A stretch of DNA of 64,000 nt from Aeromonas enteropelogenes (GCF_000819845.1 NZ_CDCG01000003.1:20061-84060); one strand, 5' to 3'; counted from the stretch's first letter, positions 1 to 10,555 are shown. A program made the numbers and translations. Notes: generated by a model not told the origin, from the sequence alone.

Positions 1-754
1 GGTTCTCCAGGGTGGAGATATGGCCCGCTCCCGGGATCTCCTTGAAGGGGCAACCCAGCACCTCGGCCATCAGATAGCCTTCCAGCACGGGACGGGCCTT
101 GTCCTCGCAGCCTGTCATCACCAGGCTGGGCACGGAGATCTCTTCGAGCCAGTCGATGCGATCCTCCCGGGTCACGAAGCTGCGTCCCACCGCCACCATG
201 GCGGCCACCTTGTCGGCGGGCCAACTCGCCAGACGCGCCTTGAAGCCATCCATCAAGGCCGCATCCGGCTGATGGGCAAAAAAGAGCGGCGCCACCTGCT
301 CCACGATGGGGGCAGGAATGGTGCCGAGCTGCTCAATCATGGCGAGCATGCCAAGATAGCGCTCGCAGGTGATCTGGGGCTCGAGGCCAACGAAGCTGTC
401 CATCAGCACCAGGCCCTTGAGACGCTCCGGCGCCATGTGCGCGAGCTCGACACCCCACATGCCGCCGATGGAGAGGCCCACCAGCACACACTCTTCCACC
501 CCGAGGGCATCGAGCAGCGCCAGGTGATCGCGGGCCAGGGTCGCCAGGGTGCAGGGGCCTTCGGGCTGCGCGTCGGAATCCCCGTGGCCCCAGAGCTCGG
601 GCACGATGCAGCGATACTGCCCCTTGAGTGCCTCGACTTGCGGCGCCCACATGGCGCTGTCCCACAGATAGCTGTGACCAAACAGCAGCACAGGGCCCTG
701 CCCCTCGTCCAGATAGGCCATGCGGCGACCCGCTATCTCCATAAACTGCTTCAT
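1..754 (-). CDS. alpha/beta fold hydrolase (3' end cut by window edge)
   Basis: Probable cytosolic hydrolase or esterase of the alpha/beta-hydrolase superfamily; no signal peptide is seen. The visible 251 residues include an oxyanion-type FGHS segment near residue 25, the nucleophile elbow GLSIGG with Ser95, and a late GAGHIS segment that should hold the catalytic His, so only a short C-terminus is missing beyond base 1. The start is the ATG at 754, preceded by a CAGGAG ribosome site. It is divergent from the PPK2 gene, so the 100-base gap holds both promoters. The family is clear but the substrate is not; BioH-like, epoxide-hydrolase-like and peroxidase-like members cannot be told apart here. 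Confidence 0.85.
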   Translation of the reverse strand, partial: MKQFMEIAGRRMAYLDEGQGPVLLFGHSYLWDSAMWAPQVEALKGQYRCIVPELWGHGDSDAQPEGPCTLATLARDHLALLDALGVEECVLVGLSIGGMWGVELAHMAPERLKGLVLMDSFVGLEPQITCERYLGMLAMIEQLGTIPAPIVEQVAPLFFAHQPDAALMDGFKARLASWPADKVAAMVAVGRSFVTREDRIDWLEEISVPSLVMTGCEDKARPVLEGYLMAEVLGCPFKEIPGAGHISTLEN

Positions 755-856
755 GTTTTCTCCTGTTGCCTCTAGTGGAGCGGCAGTGTATCACGCGCCA
801 CTTGGCGATGACGCTTCTGTGGTGCAATCTGGAAACGTATCAACAAGGAGAAGATC

Positions 857-1684
857 ATGCCAAAGGACAAGAGCAAGAAACGCCCGCGCCTCAACAAGAA
901 GCGCTACGAGCATCACCTCGCCCATCTGCAGGAGGAGCTGGTCAAACTGCAGGAGTGGGTCAAGCAGGAGGGACTGAAAGTCGTGGTGGTGTTCGAGGGA
1001 CGCGATGCCGCCGGCAAGGGGGGCGTCATCAAGGCCATTACCGAGCCGCTCAACCCCAGGGTGTGCCGGGTCACCGCCCTGCCCGCCCCCTCCAACCGGG
1101 AACGCTCCCAGTGGTACTTCCAGCGTTATGTGGCCCACCTGCCCGCCGCCGGCGAAATGGTACTGTTCGACCGCTCCTGGTACAACCGGGCCGGGGTGGA
1201 GCGGGTGATGGGCTTTTGCAGCGACGAGGAGTACCGGGAATTCCTGCGCGCCTGCCCCGAGTTCGAGCGGATGCTGATCCGCTCCGGCATTACCCTCATC
1301 AAATACTGGTTCTCGGTCAGCGACGAGGAGCAGGAGAAGCGCTTCAAGGAGCGGATCAGCACCCCCATCAAGCGCTGGAAATTCAGCCCCATGGATCTGC
1401 AATCCCGCTCGCGCTGGGTCGAATACTCCCGCGCCAAGGATGACATGTTTACTTACACCGACACCCAGGACAGCCCCTGGTTCGTGGTGGAGGCGGATGA
1501 CAAACGCCGTGCCCGCCTCAACTGCATCTCCCACCTGCTCGGCAAGGTGCCCTACGAGACGATCCACTACGAGCACATAGAACTGCCCCCCATCAGCACC
1601 GAAGGTTACGAGCGCCCGCCGCTCACCAGCCAGAACTTCGTGCCGGACATCACCGCCGATCTCGATGACAAAGACGATCACTGA
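857..1684 (+). CDS. ppk2: polyphosphate kinase 2 family protein
   Basis: PPK2 enzymes transfer phosphate between polyphosphate and nucleoside di- or monophosphates in the cytosol. The 275-residue protein has the Walker A loop FEGRDAAGKGG (residues 46-56), the DRSWYNRAGVE segment (105-115) with the second conserved Asp-Arg, and a lid segment RISTPIKRWKFSPMD (166-180). It has a single PPK2 domain with a short basic N-terminal tail, the usual class I size. The start follows AAGGAG. No partner gene lies next to it; the next gene is convergent. Whether it prefers ADP or GDP cannot be read from the sequence. Confidence 0.92.
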   Translation: MPKDKSKKRPRLNKKRYEHHLAHLQEELVKLQEWVKQEGLKVVVVFEGRDAAGKGGVIKAITEPLNPRVCRVTALPAPSNRERSQWYFQRYVAHLPAAGEMVLFDRSWYNRAGVERVMGFCSDEEYREFLRACPEFERMLIRSGITLIKYWFSVSDEEQEKRFKERISTPIKRWKFSPMDLQSRSRWVEYSRAKDDMFTYTDTQDSPWFVVEADDKRRARLNCISHLLGKVPYETIHYEHIELPPISTEGYERPPLTSQNFVPDITADLDDKDDH

Positions 1685-1697
1685 TAACGCCTGACCC

Positions 1698-1718
1698 GGC
1701 CAGCCGCTCTGGCTGGCC
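1698..1718. terminator. stem-loop between convergent genes
   Basis: An 8-bp perfect inverted repeat (GGCCAGCC / GGCTGGCC) with a 5-base loop lies between the convergent ppk2 and amidohydrolase genes. Neither strand has a proper T-run, so it may be a weak or bidirectional terminator. Confidence 0.4.
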
Positions 1719-1752
1719 TGTCAACGCAGCGCACAAAACTCCGGGTAGCCAT

Positions 1753-2826
1753 TTACAGCCCCAGCAAGTCCCCTTCCCGATGGGCAACCTCACCGGCCAG
1801 GAAGATCACCTCATCCCCGGCGCAGGCCAGCCGGTTGAGCACCCTGGCGTAACAGAGGCCTTCGTGGTGCGCGGTCAGAGCAATACGCTCCCCGGTTTGC
1901 GCATCCGTCAGCCAGCCGACCCGCTGCCCCGCCAGCACCCGATCCCCGGGTGCAACCTCGTAGCTCAGGATCCCCGCCGCCGGGGCCGAGATCACCTCCA
2001 CCGCAGCTAGTGGCGTCACCTTTCCCTCTGTGCAGGCGGGCGGATCAGCTGGCATCCTGAATGCGGGATCAATCCAGCCAGACTCCACCAGGCAGGCCAG
2101 CAGCCGCCGGGCGTCCTGCTCGGCCAGATGATCGGCCACATCCTGCTGCCCCCTCAGCTCCACCGTCACCGCGACCGGCACCTGTGGCCCCTCCATCAGG
2201 GCATACCAGTTCTGCAGCAGGGCATCATCAAAAGACATGCCCCCCGCCTGCTCGCTAAGCAGCATCACCCCGGCCCCGAGGCAGGCACCCAGGCGCTCCA
2301 CCTGGCTGCGCTGGCGAACGTGGCCATAGAGGTGCAGCAGGGCGTCGCTGTCGCAATGGATGTCCAGCACCAGATCGGCCTCCAGTGCCCAGCCAAACAG
2401 GGTGTGCTGCAACCACGCCAGTTCGCCGCAGGGACGCCGTTCGGCCAGCCTGGCCAGCAACAAATCGCGCGCCGTCAGGTGGGTGGGTATTGCCTCCCCC
2501 TTCGCCACCAGCAGGGGATATCCCCGGTTGAAGTTCTGTCCGGTGGCGGCCAGAAAGCGCCCCTGATGCAACCCCAAATGCCACTGGGACAGACCGATGG
2601 GGTTGGCCTGGGGCACCAGACGGATACGCCCCAACAAGGCTCCCTGCTGCTCCAGGGCCATCAGATGCTGGCGCAGGCGATGCAGGGCCAGCACCCCGGG
2701 CAACTCGTCGGCATGCAGACCCGCCTGCAGATAGGCAAGGGGCCCACTGCAGCCAAATTCCCAGGCCTGCAACACCCGTTGACTGCCCGGCGTGCCGCCG
2801 GGCAGGGGGAGTTTGATCTCCTTCAT
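1753..2826 (-). CDS. succinylglutamate desuccinylase/aspartoacylase family protein
   Basis: A zinc-dependent carboxypeptidase-like amidohydrolase of the AstE/AspA group, expected to remove an acyl group from an N-acyl amino acid. Of its 357 residues, the likely zinc ligands are His38 and Glu41 (GLHADELPG) and His157 (LDIHCDS). N99-x-R101 in QNFNRGYP fits the substrate carboxylate site of the family. The C-terminal ~90 residues look like a lipoyl/biotinyl-type beta barrel (APAAGILSYEVAPGD), common in this subgroup. It starts 9 bases after the stop of the upstream binding-protein gene, so the two are probably co-transcribed. The substrate is unknown; it is not in an ast operon. Confidence 0.85.
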   Translation of the reverse strand: MKEIKLPLPGGTPGSQRVLQAWEFGCSGPLAYLQAGLHADELPGVLALHRLRQHLMALEQQGALLGRIRLVPQANPIGLSQWHLGLHQGRFLAATGQNFNRGYPLLVAKGEAIPTHLTARDLLLARLAERRPCGELAWLQHTLFGWALEADLVLDIHCDSDALLHLYGHVRQRSQVERLGACLGAGVMLLSEQAGGMSFDDALLQNWYALMEGPQVPVAVTVELRGQQDVADHLAEQDARRLLACLVESGWIDPAFRMPADPPACTEGKVTPLAAVEVISAPAAGILSYEVAPGDRVLAGQRVGWLTDAQTGERIALTAHHEGLCYARVLNRLACAGDEVIFLAGEVAHREGDLLGL

Positions 2827-2835
2827 CCTGTTCCC

Positions 2836-3597
2836 TTATTCGTACTGGTCGTAATCGAAGTACTTGTCGTTGATCTGCTTGTAGGTGCCGTTGGCCAGCA
2901 GGGTACCGAGCGCCTTGTTGACCTCCCCCAGCAGGCGGGCGTCCTGCTTGCGCACCGCGATGCCGGAGCCGGTACCGAAGTAGGCGGGGTCATTCATCCT
3001 GGGGCCGAAAAAGTCGAACCCGGCCGCCCCTTCCCGCTTCTTGAACTCCATGCCGACGCCGATTTCCACCACAATGGCATCCAGCCGACCCGCCATCAGA
3101 TCCAGCCAGGCCTGCTCTGCCGAACCGTAGGTGCGCACCTCGGCCCCCGCCTTGCCATAGACATCCTTGGCATAGTTCTCCTGAATGGAACCAAGCTGCA
3201 CGCCTATCCGCTTGCCGGCCATGGCAGCGGGTTCACCATTCAGGGATGTATCGCGAGGCCCCATGAAACGGGAGTAGCCCCCCTGATACTTGTCGCTGAA
3301 GGCGATCTGGCGCAGGCGCTCCTCGGTGATCGCCATGGAGGCGACGATCATGTCGAATTTTCTGGCCTTGAGCCCGGCTATCATGCCGTCGAAGTCGTAC
3401 TGCCTCAGCTCGCAGGTCACCTTCATCTCGGCGCACAGCGCATTGGCGATATCAACATCGAACCCGGCCAGCGAACCGTCCGGATTGACCGTGCTGTAGG
3501 GCGGGAAGGTGCCGTCGGTCGCGATGCGAAGGACGGGGCCGGCCAGAACGGACTGGGCAAACAGCAGGCCGGTGAGTAATAACAGGGCTCGTTTCAT
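2836..3597 (-). CDS. amino-acid ABC transporter substrate-binding protein
   Basis: A periplasmic binding protein of family 3 (HisJ/ArtJ type), 253 residues. The N-terminus is a signal peptide (MKRALLLLTGLLFAQSVLA, cleaved before GPVLRIA). The family signatures TDGTFPPYS and GFDVDIANALC follow directly. I chose the ATG at 3597 because it starts the signal peptide and has GGAGAG upstream; a longer in-frame reading to 3672 adds 25 residues without a ribosome site. No permease or ATPase gene adjoins it. Instead it is followed by an AstE/AspA-like hydrolase and is divergent from a MocR-type regulator, which suggests uptake of an amino acid or N-acyl amino acid. Confidence 0.88.
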   Translation of the reverse strand: MKRALLLLTGLLFAQSVLAGPVLRIATDGTFPPYSTVNPDGSLAGFDVDIANALCAEMKVTCELRQYDFDGMIAGLKARKFDMIVASMAITEERLRQIAFSDKYQGGYSRFMGPRDTSLNGEPAAMAGKRIGVQLGSIQENYAKDVYGKAGAEVRTYGSAEQAWLDLMAGRLDAIVVEIGVGMEFKKREGAAGFDFFGPRMNDPAYFGTGSGIAVRKQDARLLGEVNKALGTLLANGTYKQINDKYFDYDQYE

Positions 3598-3708
3598 GGT
3601 GTCTCTCCTCTGGGTGGATGGCTCGACACTATTGCATTTGCCCGATACGTTACATATACAATCCATTAACAATCACCCCAACCGTACAGGTCAAAGAGCC
3701 ACTACAGT

Positions 3709-5106
3709 ATGCCCTCCCTCTCCCTCGATCCGACCCAGGGTTCCCTGATCCAGCAGCTGATACACGCCATCCAGCAGGCCATCGCCGCGCGCCAGCTTGC
3801 ACCGGGCCAGCGCCTGCCCTCGGTGCGCCAACTCGCCGCCATCCTTGGCATCAGCACCTTCACCGTTGCCGACGGTTACAGCCGACTGGTGCAACAGGGG
3901 GTGATCGTCGCCAGACGGGGGGATGGCTACTATGTGGCCCGCACGCCGCTGGCCCCGCCCATGGCGCCGCCGCCGGTACCCGATGCCCGCTGGCTGACCG
4001 ACCACAGGATCACTCCGGGCCCCGAGGTGGTTCAGCCCGGCTGTGGCTGGCTGCCCAGCCAGTGGTACCCGACCCAGATCCTGCAACGCGCCCTGCGCCA
4101 GCAGGGACGAGAGGCCGACTGCGCCATCGCCTACGGACACTCGGCGGGCTGGCAGCCGCTGCGCCAGCACCTCTGGCAACACCACGAGGCGCTCGGCATT
4201 CCGGTGGAGCCGCAAGGAGTACTGTTGACCCAGGGGGCCAGTCAGGCCCTGGCACTGGTGGTGCAGTCGGAACTCCGCTCAGGCGACACAGTGCTGGTGG
4301 ACGACCCTGGCTACTGCAACCTCATCACCCTGCTGCAACACGCCGGCATGAGGGTGATCGGCGTCCCCTGGACAGCGCAGGGCACCGATTGCGCCGTGCT
4401 GGCCGAGCAACTGCACCTGGCGCGGCCCAAGGCCTTCTTCACCAACCCGCGCCAGCACAATCCCACCGGCGCCAGCTACTCGGCCGCCACCGCGTTTCGG
4501 GTCTTGCAGCTCACGGCGCAGCACCACTGCCTGATCGTCGAGGACGACGTGAGTGCGGCGCTGACCCAGAGCGCCACCCCGACCCTGGCGGCGCTGGCGG
4601 GTCTGGAGCACATCATCTACATCGGCAGCTTTGCCAAGGCGCTGGCCCCTGGCCTGAGAGTGGGTTATCTGCTGGCGAGCGAGGAGCGCACCGACCGTCT
4701 GCTGCGCTACAAGGTGATGAACGCCATCGCCTCCTCCGAGCTGTCCGAGCGTCTGGTGCTGCGGATGCTCAAGGATCCCGACACCCCGAAAGAGCAGCAG
4801 CGGCTGCGGGATCGACTGCTGCGGGCCGGTGAGCGCTGGCAACAGGGGCTGGAGCAGATCCGCTGGCAGAGTTTCTGTCCGCCCCAGGGCGGTCTCTTCT
4901 CCTGGGTCAGGCTCCCTGAGCCCCATCAGGATGCCCTGCCCCTGAGCGAAGCGGCGCTGGCCGAAGGGTTATTGCTGGCCCCGGGCAGCCAGTTTCGGGT
5001 CGATGCTCCGGCCACACCCTGGCTGCGCTGCAACCTGGCATACAGCCATCAGCCTCTGCTCGACTTTCTGCAGCGCTGGGCCCGCCAGCAGGAGGGATCG
5101 TCATGA
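3709..5106 (+). CDS. MocR/PdxR-type GntR regulator with aminotransferase domain
   Basis: A 465-residue fusion of an N-terminal GntR winged helix-turn-helix (about residues 8-75; LPSVRQLAAILGIS marks the recognition region) and a C-terminal fold-type I aminotransferase domain. The PLP-binding lysine is predicted as Lys310 in GSFAKALAPGLRVGY, and the substrate-side N-P-[TR]-x-x-N-P segment is present (TNPRQHNPTG). Such proteins usually act as PLP- or amino-acid-responsive regulators rather than transaminases. It is divergent from the binding-protein gene with 111 bases between them, so it may control that operon. PdxR is one option but no pyridoxine genes are nearby, so I give no symbol. Confidence 0.88.
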   Translation: MPSLSLDPTQGSLIQQLIHAIQQAIAARQLAPGQRLPSVRQLAAILGISTFTVADGYSRLVQQGVIVARRGDGYYVARTPLAPPMAPPPVPDARWLTDHRITPGPEVVQPGCGWLPSQWYPTQILQRALRQQGREADCAIAYGHSAGWQPLRQHLWQHHEALGIPVEPQGVLLTQGASQALALVVQSELRSGDTVLVDDPGYCNLITLLQHAGMRVIGVPWTAQGTDCAVLAEQLHLARPKAFFTNPRQHNPTGASYSAATAFRVLQLTAQHHCLIVEDDVSAALTQSATPTLAALAGLEHIIYIGSFAKALAPGLRVGYLLASEERTDRLLRYKVMNAIASSELSERLVLRMLKDPDTPKEQQRLRDRLLRAGERWQQGLEQIRWQSFCPPQGGLFSWVRLPEPHQDALPLSEAALAEGLLLAPGSQFRVDAPATPWLRCNLAYSHQPLLDFLQRWARQQEGSS

Positions 5107-5138
5107 AGCGATGCTCTATTTGCACCCGACCAGAAATG

Positions 5139-5161
5139 AAAAAGCCGGTCTTGCGACCGGC
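5139..5161 (-). terminator. Rho-independent terminator of the mal operon
   Basis: A GCCGGTC / GACCGGC stem with a 4-base loop. Read on the minus strand it is followed by TTTTTCATTT, fitting termination after malK. Flanking A and T runs extend the stem. Confidence 0.75.
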
Positions 5162-5202
5162 AAAAAGGCATTGAAGATAAGGAAAACCTGCACCAGTACC
5201 CG

Positions 5203-6339
<1,137 letters not shown>

Positions 6340-6408
6340 GTCGAGCTCCGCTCTTGAATCTTTGCAAATCGTGATGGCGGGGGGAGCCAGCTCCCCCGGC
6401 CATGAACC

Positions 6409-7299
6409 TTAACCTTTGACGCCACCGGCAGTGAGCCCCCCCACCAGCCAGCGCTGGGCGAGCAGGAAGACGACCGTGATGGGGAAGCCCGACAGCACGG
6501 CGGCCGCGGCGAAGTCACCCCACAGGTAGTTCTGCGGATAGAGGTACTGCTGGGCCCCGACCGCCAGGGTCAGGTTGTTCACATCCTGCAGCAGGATGGA
6601 GGCCATGGGCACCTCGGTGATGGAACCGATGAAGGCCAGGATGAACACCACCGCCAGGATGGGCACCGACAGGGGCAGCAGGATCAACCGGAACGCCTGC
6701 CACGGGGTGGCGCCGTCGATGGCCGCGGCCTCTTCGAGCGACGAGTCGATGGTCTCGAAGTAGCCCTTGATGGTCCAGACGTGCAGGGCGATCCCCCCCA
6801 TGTAGGCCAGGATCAGGCCGCCGTGGGTGTTGAGACCCAGCCAGGGGATGTAGTCACCAATCTTGTTGAACAGCGCATAGATGGCCACCAGTGCCAGCAC
6901 CGCCGGGAACATCTGGAAGATCAGCATGCCCTGCAGGATGGTGGACTTGCCACGAAAACGCAGGCGGGCAAAGGCGTAGGCACAGGTGGTGGAGAGCACC
7001 ACTATCATCAGGGCGGTGATCCCCGCGATCTTGATGGAGTTCCACAACCAGGTCAGCACCGGGAACGGCGGCGGCGTGATGCTGCCGTCGGCGTTGGTAA
7101 TGGACATGCCCAGCGCCAGCTTCCAGTGATCCAGGGTCGGGTTGGAGGGGATGATCTCCCCCACCGCGAAGTTGCCGTTTCTAAACGAGATGGCGATGAC
7201 CATGATCAGCGGGAAGATGATCAGTGCCAGGAAGCCCCACATCACCAGGTGGGTTGCCCACACCCGGTATTTGACTGATTTGGGTTGTACGATTGCCAT
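6409..7299 (-). CDS. malG: maltose ABC transporter permease MalG
   Basis: One of the two inner-membrane subunits forming the maltodextrin channel. The 296-residue protein has six hydrophobic segments and the cytoplasmic EAA loop ([15 protein letters not shown], then LLPLSVP) that docks onto MalK. It starts at the ATG at 7299, 12 bases after malF, with GGAGG just upstream. The C-terminus ends in LTAGGVKG, as in the E. coli protein, whose tail reaches into the channel. Confidence 0.95.
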   Translation of the reverse strand: MAIVQPKSVKYRVWATHLVMWGFLALIIFPLIMVIAISFRNGNFAVGEIIPSNPTLDHWKLALGMSITNADGSITPPPFPVLTWLWNSIKIAGITALMIVVLSTTCAYAFARLRFRGKSTILQGMLIFQMFPAVLALVAIYALFNKIGDYIPWLGLNTHGGLILAYMGGIALHVWTIKGYFETIDSSLEEAAAIDGATPWQAFRLILLPLSVPILAVVFILAFIGSITEVPMASILLQDVNNLTLAVGAQQYLYPQNYLWGDFAAAAVLSGFPITVVFLLAQRWLVGGLTAGGVKG

Positions 7300-7311
7300 G
7301 TTGAAGCCTCC

Positions 7312-8964
7312 TTACAGTTGCTTGTCGGCTTTGGACAATTTCAGGTTGAGCAAGGCCAGCGCACCCACGATGAGGAAGATGGCGGTGGCGATGGCACTGG
7401 CCAGACCGTAGTCCTGACCACCCGAGCCCTGGAACGCGATCCGGTAGGTGTAGCTCACCAGCAGGTCGGTGGTACCGGCCGGGGTACTGGCGCCAATGAT
7501 GTCCGGGGCGCCATTGGTCAACAACTGGATAAGCACGAAGTTGTTGAAGTTGAAGGCGAACGAGGCAATCAACAGGGGTGTCAGCGGCTTCATCAAGAGC
7601 GGTACGGTGATCTTGAAGAAGTTCTGTACCGGGCCGGCTCCGTCCATAGCGGACGCTTCATAGAGATCTTCCGGAATGGCTTTGAGCAAGCCCATGCAGA
7701 GGATCATCATGTAGGGGTAGCCAAGCCAGGTGTTGACGATGAGGATCATCACCTTGGCCAGGAAGGGGTTGGTGTACCAGTCCGGTTTGATGCCGAACGC
7801 CGCTTCCAGGAACATGTTGATCTCGCCGAAGTTCTGGTTGAACAAGCCCTTGAACACCAGGATGGAGATAAACGCCGGGATGGCATAGGGCAGGATCAGC
7901 ATGACCCGATAGAAGCCGCGGCCCTTGAGCTCTTCCCACTGCACCAGGCAGGCCAGCACCATGCCGATGGCCAGGGTGAAGGCGACGGAGCAGGTGGAGA
8001 AGATCACGGTCCAGACGAAGATCTGCAGGAACGGCGCCTGGATGCCCGGGTCGGTCACGATGCGGGCAAAGTTCTTCCAGCCTACGCTCACCACGAAACC
8101 GGGGGCGATACCCTTGCCGACGAACTGACCCTGCTCGTCGATGTATTGATAGAAGCCGGTGTCACCGTTAGGCAGCATCAGCTCGCCGGTCTGGTTGTCG
8201 CGCAGCAGGTTGCTGTCCTTGATTACCACCCCGGACTTGAGCACGGCCCCATCCATCAGCCGGGTATATTGCGGCTTCTGGGCGGCAAACTTGCGCAGGC
8301 TGCTCAGGGTCAGGTGAGTGCCGTCGTCCGGCAGTACCAGATCCAGCCCGCTCAGGTGAGTACGATGCTCGACGATGACGCGAATGGGCGCGGACTTGCG
8401 CCCGGTCTCGGCGGTTGCCACCTGCAACTCGACCAGTTGCGGGGCCGCCTGTGCTCGTCCCTCGCGCACCGCCAGCTCGCGGGCCTTGTTGTTCATCAGG
8501 GAGAGAGGTTGGCTGACAAAGGTCTGTTCACCCTGGTTCAGCAGCAGCTGGAACTGGCCGTTGTCGGCTTCCAGCAGGGTAAAATCGAATTCACCACCCG
8601 CCACCTTGTAGGATTTCTTGAGATGATAATCCCGCGCCTGCTCCACCGAGAGCAAATTGGAGCCTGAATAGTTGGTGAAGGCGATGCCAATCGTGTAGGC
8701 AAGAGGGAAGATGATAAATACAACCATGCCCGCCACACCCGGAAAGATGTAACGATGGGCATAGGTCTTCTTGTTCATGAAGACATACAGGCCGGCGGAT
8801 ACCACCACCAGATCCAGCAACGCGAATACCCACTCGCCACTGGCATACATCATCACGGCTGCGTAGCCGTTGAGGATGGCAACCAGGGCCGCTATGGTCC
8901 ACTTGAGCCAGACGTGCTTATCCTTCGGACCGGCATAGGACTCAACAGAAGGTACTACTTCCAT
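7312..8964 (-). CDS. malF: maltose ABC transporter permease MalF
   Basis: The larger permease subunit of the maltose importer, 550 residues, somewhat longer than the E. coli protein (about 514). Three N-terminal hydrophobic segments are followed by a large periplasmic domain (roughly residues 95-290) that in the family contacts MalE. Five more membrane segments and the EAA loop (YEASAMDGAGPVQNF) follow. The start ATG at 8964 has AGG upstream. It lies between malE and malG in the same operon; the 72-base gap to malE contains a stable hairpin described separately. Confidence 0.95.
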   Translation of the reverse strand: MEVVPSVESYAGPKDKHVWLKWTIAALVAILNGYAAVMMYASGEWVFALLDLVVVSAGLYVFMNKKTYAHRYIFPGVAGMVVFIIFPLAYTIGIAFTNYSGSNLLSVEQARDYHLKKSYKVAGGEFDFTLLEADNGQFQLLLNQGEQTFVSQPLSLMNNKARELAVREGRAQAAPQLVELQVATAETGRKSAPIRVIVEHRTHLSGLDLVLPDDGTHLTLSSLRKFAAQKPQYTRLMDGAVLKSGVVIKDSNLLRDNQTGELMLPNGDTGFYQYIDEQGQFVGKGIAPGFVVSVGWKNFARIVTDPGIQAPFLQIFVWTVIFSTCSVAFTLAIGMVLACLVQWEELKGRGFYRVMLILPYAIPAFISILVFKGLFNQNFGEINMFLEAAFGIKPDWYTNPFLAKVMILIVNTWLGYPYMMILCMGLLKAIPEDLYEASAMDGAGPVQNFFKITVPLLMKPLTPLLIASFAFNFNNFVLIQLLTNGAPDIIGASTPAGTTDLLVSYTYRIAFQGSGGQDYGLASAIATAIFLIVGALALLNLKLSKADKQL

Positions 8965-9003
8965 GCCAATTAACCTTTATAACGCCAAGAGAGAGGAGAA
9001 AGT

Positions 9004-9023
9004 GGGAGGCCCGAAGACCTCCC
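9004..9023 (-). other. malE-malF intercistronic RNA hairpin with UUCG loop
   Basis: On the minus strand GGGAGGTC and GGCCTCCC pair over 8 bp (including one G-U) around a TTCG tetraloop, just after the malE stop. There is no T-run, so it is more likely a 3'-end stabilising or processing hairpin than a terminator. Confidence 0.5.
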
Positions 9024-9036
9024 GGGTAGTGCGAAC

Positions 9037-10218
9037 TTACTGGACGATACGCTTGGCAGCGGTATCGAGGGCTTCATCAACACCTTGACGGCCGGAGGTC
9101 ACGTTTTTGAGGGCGGTTTCAAAGGAGGACCAGAAACGGCTCATCTCGGGCACGGACGGCATCGGCTCACCAGCCTGGGCGTTTTGCATGGTCGCCTTGA
9201 TGTGCGGATCGGATTCCAAGGTCTTCTGGAAGGATTTCAGGGCCACGGCACCCAGCGGCTTGTCGGCGTTCATCGGCGCCAGACCGGCATCGGTCAGCAA
9301 GTAGTTCTCGAGGAACTCGATGGCCAGGTCCTTGTTCGGGCTGGCGGCGTTGATGGTGGCACCCAGCACGCCAACGAAGGCCTTGGCCGGCTTGCCATTC
9401 AGGGTCGGCAGCGGGGCGACGCCATACTTGATGCCGCTCTTGTCCAGGTTGCTCCAGGCCCAGGGACCATTGATCATCATGGCCACTTCGCCCTTGTTGA
9501 ACTTGGCATCCATCACGCCGTAGTCGATGCCCTTCTCCAGGTGACCGGACTTGATCATCTCGGAGATGTAGCCCACGCCCATCTTGGCGCCCGCGTTGTT
9601 CACGCCGGTGTCTTTCACGTCATAACCGGTGGCGGTTTTCTTGAAGGCGTAACCACCGTTGGCGGCTACCAGCGGATAGCTGAAGTAGGGGGTGTCATAG
9701 GCCCACATGATGGCGCGCTTGCCATCCTTCTTCAGGGTTTCGTCGATCTTGGCGATCTCTTCGAAGGTCTTGGGCGGCTCGGGCAGCAGATCCTTGTTAT
9801 AAATCAGGCTGACCGCTTCCATGGCAACCGGGTAACCATAGGTCTTGCCATCGACGGTCATGGCATCCCATGCCAGTTGTTCAAACTTTGCCTTGGTGTC
9901 GGCATTGGGGGTCACGGGCACCAGCAGACCGGCTTTGACCCACTCACCGTAACGGTCGTGAGCCCAGAAGAAGATGTCCGGGCCGTTGCCAGTGGCGGCG
10001 GCTTGCTGGAATTTAACTTCAACCTGATCCGGGTGGGCCACAGTCACCTTGATGCCGGTTTCTGCTTCAAACTTCTTACCCACTTCAGCCAGGCCGTTGT
10101 ATCCCTTGTCACCGTTGATCCAGATGGTCAGCTGGCCTTCGTCGATGGCAGCAGTGGCAGAGCAGGCGACACCAAGAGTGGCCAGACCGATCAGGGATGA
10201 CAGCAATTTCTTTTTCAT
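9037..10218 (-). CDS. malE: maltose/maltodextrin-binding protein MalE
   Basis: The periplasmic receptor that delivers maltodextrins to MalFGK2 and, in enteric bacteria, to a chemoreceptor. It has 393 residues with a signal peptide (residues 1-23, ending ACSATA before [19 protein letters not shown]). The mature start and the segments [11 protein letters not shown] and [11 protein letters not shown] are characteristic of MalE. Length is close to the E. coli precursor (396). It is first in the operon, with about 400 bases of non-coding DNA upstream that should carry the promoter. Confidence 0.96.
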   Translation of the reverse strand: MKKKLLSSLIGLATLGVACSATAAIDEGQLTIWINGDKGYNGLAEVGKKFEAETGIKVTVAHPDQVEVKFQQAAATGNGPDIFFWAHDRYGEWVKAGLLVPVTPNADTKAKFEQLAWDAMTVDGKTYGYPVAMEAVSLIYNKDLLPEPPKTFEEIAKIDETLKKDGKRAIMWAYDTPYFSYPLVAANGGYAFKKTATGYDVKDTGVNNAGAKMGVGYISEMIKSGHLEKGIDYGVMDAKFNKGEVAMMINGPWAWSNLDKSGIKYGVAPLPTLNGKPAKAFVGVLGATINAASPNKDLAIEFLENYLLTDAGLAPMNADKPLGAVALKSFQKTLESDPHIKATMQNAQAGEPMPSVPEMSRFWSSFETALKNVTSGRQGVDEALDTAAKRIVQ

Positions 10219-10453
10219 GAGCCTTTCCTTGTATTAGTTCCGCGCTGTAAGAGCATTTGTGTGCGAGATGAATATTATCCCAAGCGGCAAACGGCTCACA
10301 TGACGCAACTCGCATTTTTGAAATGCAATTACGTATTTCCTTCCAGAAAGTTTTGAAAACATTTTCTTAAATCGCGGTAATAACCGATTTTATCGGCTTA
10401 TTTCGCAACCATCACGGAAATATAATTACCATTATGAAACTTTATTACTTCAT

Positions 10454-10487
10454 TGAAAGGGTTTTCACTTGAATGAAAACCCTTTCA
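10454..10487. promoter_or_regulatory. perfect 14-bp inverted repeat upstream of malE
   Basis: TGAAAGGGTTTTCA and TGAAAACCCTTTCA are exact reverse complements separated by 6 bases. The repeat lies about 235 bases before the malE start and about 70 bases from the yejK terminator. There is no T-run on either side, so it looks more like a regulator-binding site than a terminator. I see no convincing MalT boxes (GGGGA/TGAGG type) in the region 10219-10614; weak half-matches to a CRP site occur near 10298-10316. Confidence 0.45.
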
Positions 10488-10555
10488 GGCAATCGATTCT
10501 GTTTTATCTGTTAACAAAGCACCGCCCCGGTTTCGTCCTGCGCCACGGACGCCAT

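Noticed and set aside
10219..10453. MalT boxes and a strong CRP site before malE
   Set aside because: Only partial matches were seen (TGCGA-N6-TCATG near 10298-10316), too weak to annotate as sites.
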